Below, piece after piece: positions 6,203 through 6,790 of a stretch of DNA of 6,790 bases (positions are counted from its first letter, which is position 1; each line of letters begins with the position of its first letter). Below the pieces are notes generated by a model that worked only from the letters and a program-made list of their open reading frames with translations, had not been told where the DNA came from and made no database searches. The position numbers and the translations under genes were made by a program. This DNA is from JBJHCA01 sp050485785 (GTDB taxonomy: Bacteria; Bacteroidota; Bacteroidia; Chitinophagales; Saprospiraceae): the NCBI GenBank assembly GCA_050485785.1, contig JBJHCA010000118.1, positions 1 through 6,790 on the forward strand. Reading direction: 5' to 3'.

Positions 6203-6577
6203 TTAGTTTTCGGGCGCTCCGTCAGCAATCCACGATTCAATTTTGGCAATGGTGCAGTCCGAAAGCTTGTGCCCTATCTTGGGCATAGGCGAAAAACCGG
6301 ACTCGTGTTTAATGGCACCCAACAGAGAGCCGTTGTTCACCCACACCATCAGTTCACTGTGGTTGCCCAGCCGCACCGAGCCATCAGCCACGTCATTGCG
6401 GTGGCAGGGAAAGCACGATGTTTCTATAATCGGTACTATATCAAGCTGATAACTCATGTGGTCAGTTTCGCACGGTTGTGTGCCATACAACTCCTCCTCG
6501 TTGTCATAGTAGCACCCGCTTAGCAAAACGATGGTAAGGCATGCTATGCAAGTGATATGTAGTGTGTTTTTTTTCAT
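6203..6577 (-). CDS. mono-heme c-type cytochrome lipoprotein (copy 2)
   Basis: This is a 124-residue paralogue of the next gene. I chose the ATG at 6575-6577 (MKKNTLHITC) because it puts a Lys-rich n-region directly before the hydrophobic stretch and the lipobox LLSGC (lipidated Cys22). The frame stays open nine codons further upstream. An acidic linker, YYDNEEELYG, follows the lipid site. The heme motif CFPCH (55-59) has His59, and Met98 in SPMP is the likely second ligand. The distance from His to Met is 39 residues, exactly as in copy 1. Cys36 and Cys108 match the extra pair of copy 1. The end is IESWIADGAPEN. Expected role: a membrane-attached single-electron carrier in the same pathway as its neighbours. 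Spacing is 42 bases from copy 3 and 31 bases to copy 1. Confidence 0.9.
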   Translation of the reverse strand: MKKNTLHITCIACLTIVLLSGCYYDNEEELYGTQPCETDHMSYQLDIVPIIETSCFPCHRNDVADGSVRLGNHSELMVWVNNGSLLGAIKHESGFSPMPKIGHKLSDCTIAKIESWIADGAPEN

Positions 6578-6662
6578 AACTCTTTGTTGGTTCGCTTCGC
6601 TCACTGTGAAGACTTACGATTAATTCTGCGGAGCTCCGGCAGCTATCCACGATTCAATTTTG
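6228..6662. repeat. 18-base direct repeat shared by cytochrome copies 2 and 3
   Basis: ATCCACGATTCAATTTTG occurs at 6228-6245 and 6645-6662, in the same position near the end of each gene, where it encodes the IESWI segment. It supports a recent duplication of copies 2 and 3. Confidence 0.65.
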
Positions 6663-6790
6663 TCGATCTGGCAGTCACTTAATTTAGCCCCGCCCTTGGG
6701 CATGGGAGAATAACCCGACTTGTGGTTTACGGCACCCGATAACTGCCCGTTAAGGGCTGCCTGCTGCAACTGACTGAACTGCTGAAAATT
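6620..6790 (-). CDS. mono-heme c-type cytochrome (copy 3), C-terminal part
   Basis: The last 56 codons and the TAA stop of a third paralogue run off the right edge of the window. The visible part includes NGQLSGAVNHKSGYSPMPKGG with the axial Met (PMP). It continues KLSDCQIDKIESWIAAGAPQN, and its Cys corresponds to Cys108 of copy 2. The CxxCH motif would lie just outside the window, so heme attachment is inferred from paralogy. It is closer to copy 2 than to copy 1: the run ATCCACGATTCAATTTTG is identical at DNA level at 6645-6662 and 6228-6245. It is 42 bases before copy 2 and probably in the same transcript, whose promoter is not in the window. Confidence 0.85.
   Translation of the reverse strand, partial: NFQQFSQLQQAALNGQLSGAVNHKSGYSPMPKGGAKLSDCQIDKIESWIAAGAPQN

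Larger units (their letters stand above)
3655..6790 (-). other. predicted envelope redox operon
   Basis: Six consecutive minus-strand genes with gaps of 42, 31, 14, 23 and 52 bases: cytochrome c copies 3, 2 and 1, an OB-fold protein, a YceI protein and a DUF5777-like barrel. All complete products have an export or lipoprotein signal. No promoter match with both boxes was found inside. The stem-loop at 3582-3623 lies just past the end. Co-transcription is inferred from spacing and shared envelope location. Confidence 0.7.

Noticed and set aside
6068..6523. Plus-strand open frame of 151 codons across two cytochrome genes
   Set aside because: It runs antisense through two well-supported heme lipoproteins and the gap between them.

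Overview
The window looks like a draft contig or scaffold (it contains a 10-N gap) from an environmental member of the Bacteroidota. Reasons: a DUF5777-type outer-membrane beta-barrel, a YceI protein and Bacteroidota-style mono-heme cytochrome c lipoproteins in one operon; signal peptides ending in the xAQ|x pattern common in that phylum; start codons without strong Shine-Dalgarno sequences; and one good match to the Bacteroidota promoter pattern TTG-N18-TAnnTTTG. No rRNA, tRNA or CRISPR array was seen. Every gene I can support is on the minus strand, so transcription runs from high to low coordinates.

Region 1 (1-171) is the 5' end of a partial IS3-type insertion sequence: the first 37 codons of a helix-turn-helix OrfA and a possible terminal repeat ending near 171. 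Region 2 (172-3654) is loosely packed accessory DNA. It holds a complete, GC-richer alpha/beta hydrolase (411-1358), an intergenic stretch with a roughly 94-base imperfect inverted repeat (1589-1682), a small cupin (1776-2231), and an NmrA-like NAD(P)-binding protein (2345-3210) broken by an in-frame amber codon and a downstream frameshift. A promoter candidate lies about 160 bases upstream of the NmrA gene.

Region 3 (3655-6790) is a tight six-gene operon that enters the window from the right. Its order of transcription is: a partial third cytochrome c, two complete mono-heme cytochrome c lipoproteins, a membrane-anchored OB-fold protein (tRNA_anti-like), a secreted YceI lipocalin-fold protein, and a DUF5777 beta-barrel. 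Gaps between genes are 14-52 bases. A nested stem-loop (3582-3623) sits about 30 bases past the last stop. All six products carry export signals or are paralogues of exported proteins, so the operon probably builds an envelope redox or lipid-quinone module. Its substrate cannot be read from the sequence.

The most useful concrete observations are these. The N-gap is flanked by identical 9-base ends, and collapsing them restores an uninterrupted 354-codon beta-barrel gene. The three cytochromes are tandem paralogues with identical heme-to-Met spacing and an extra conserved cysteine pair. The NmrA gene carries two independent lesions. The inverted repeat at 1589-1682 is not explained by any gene.
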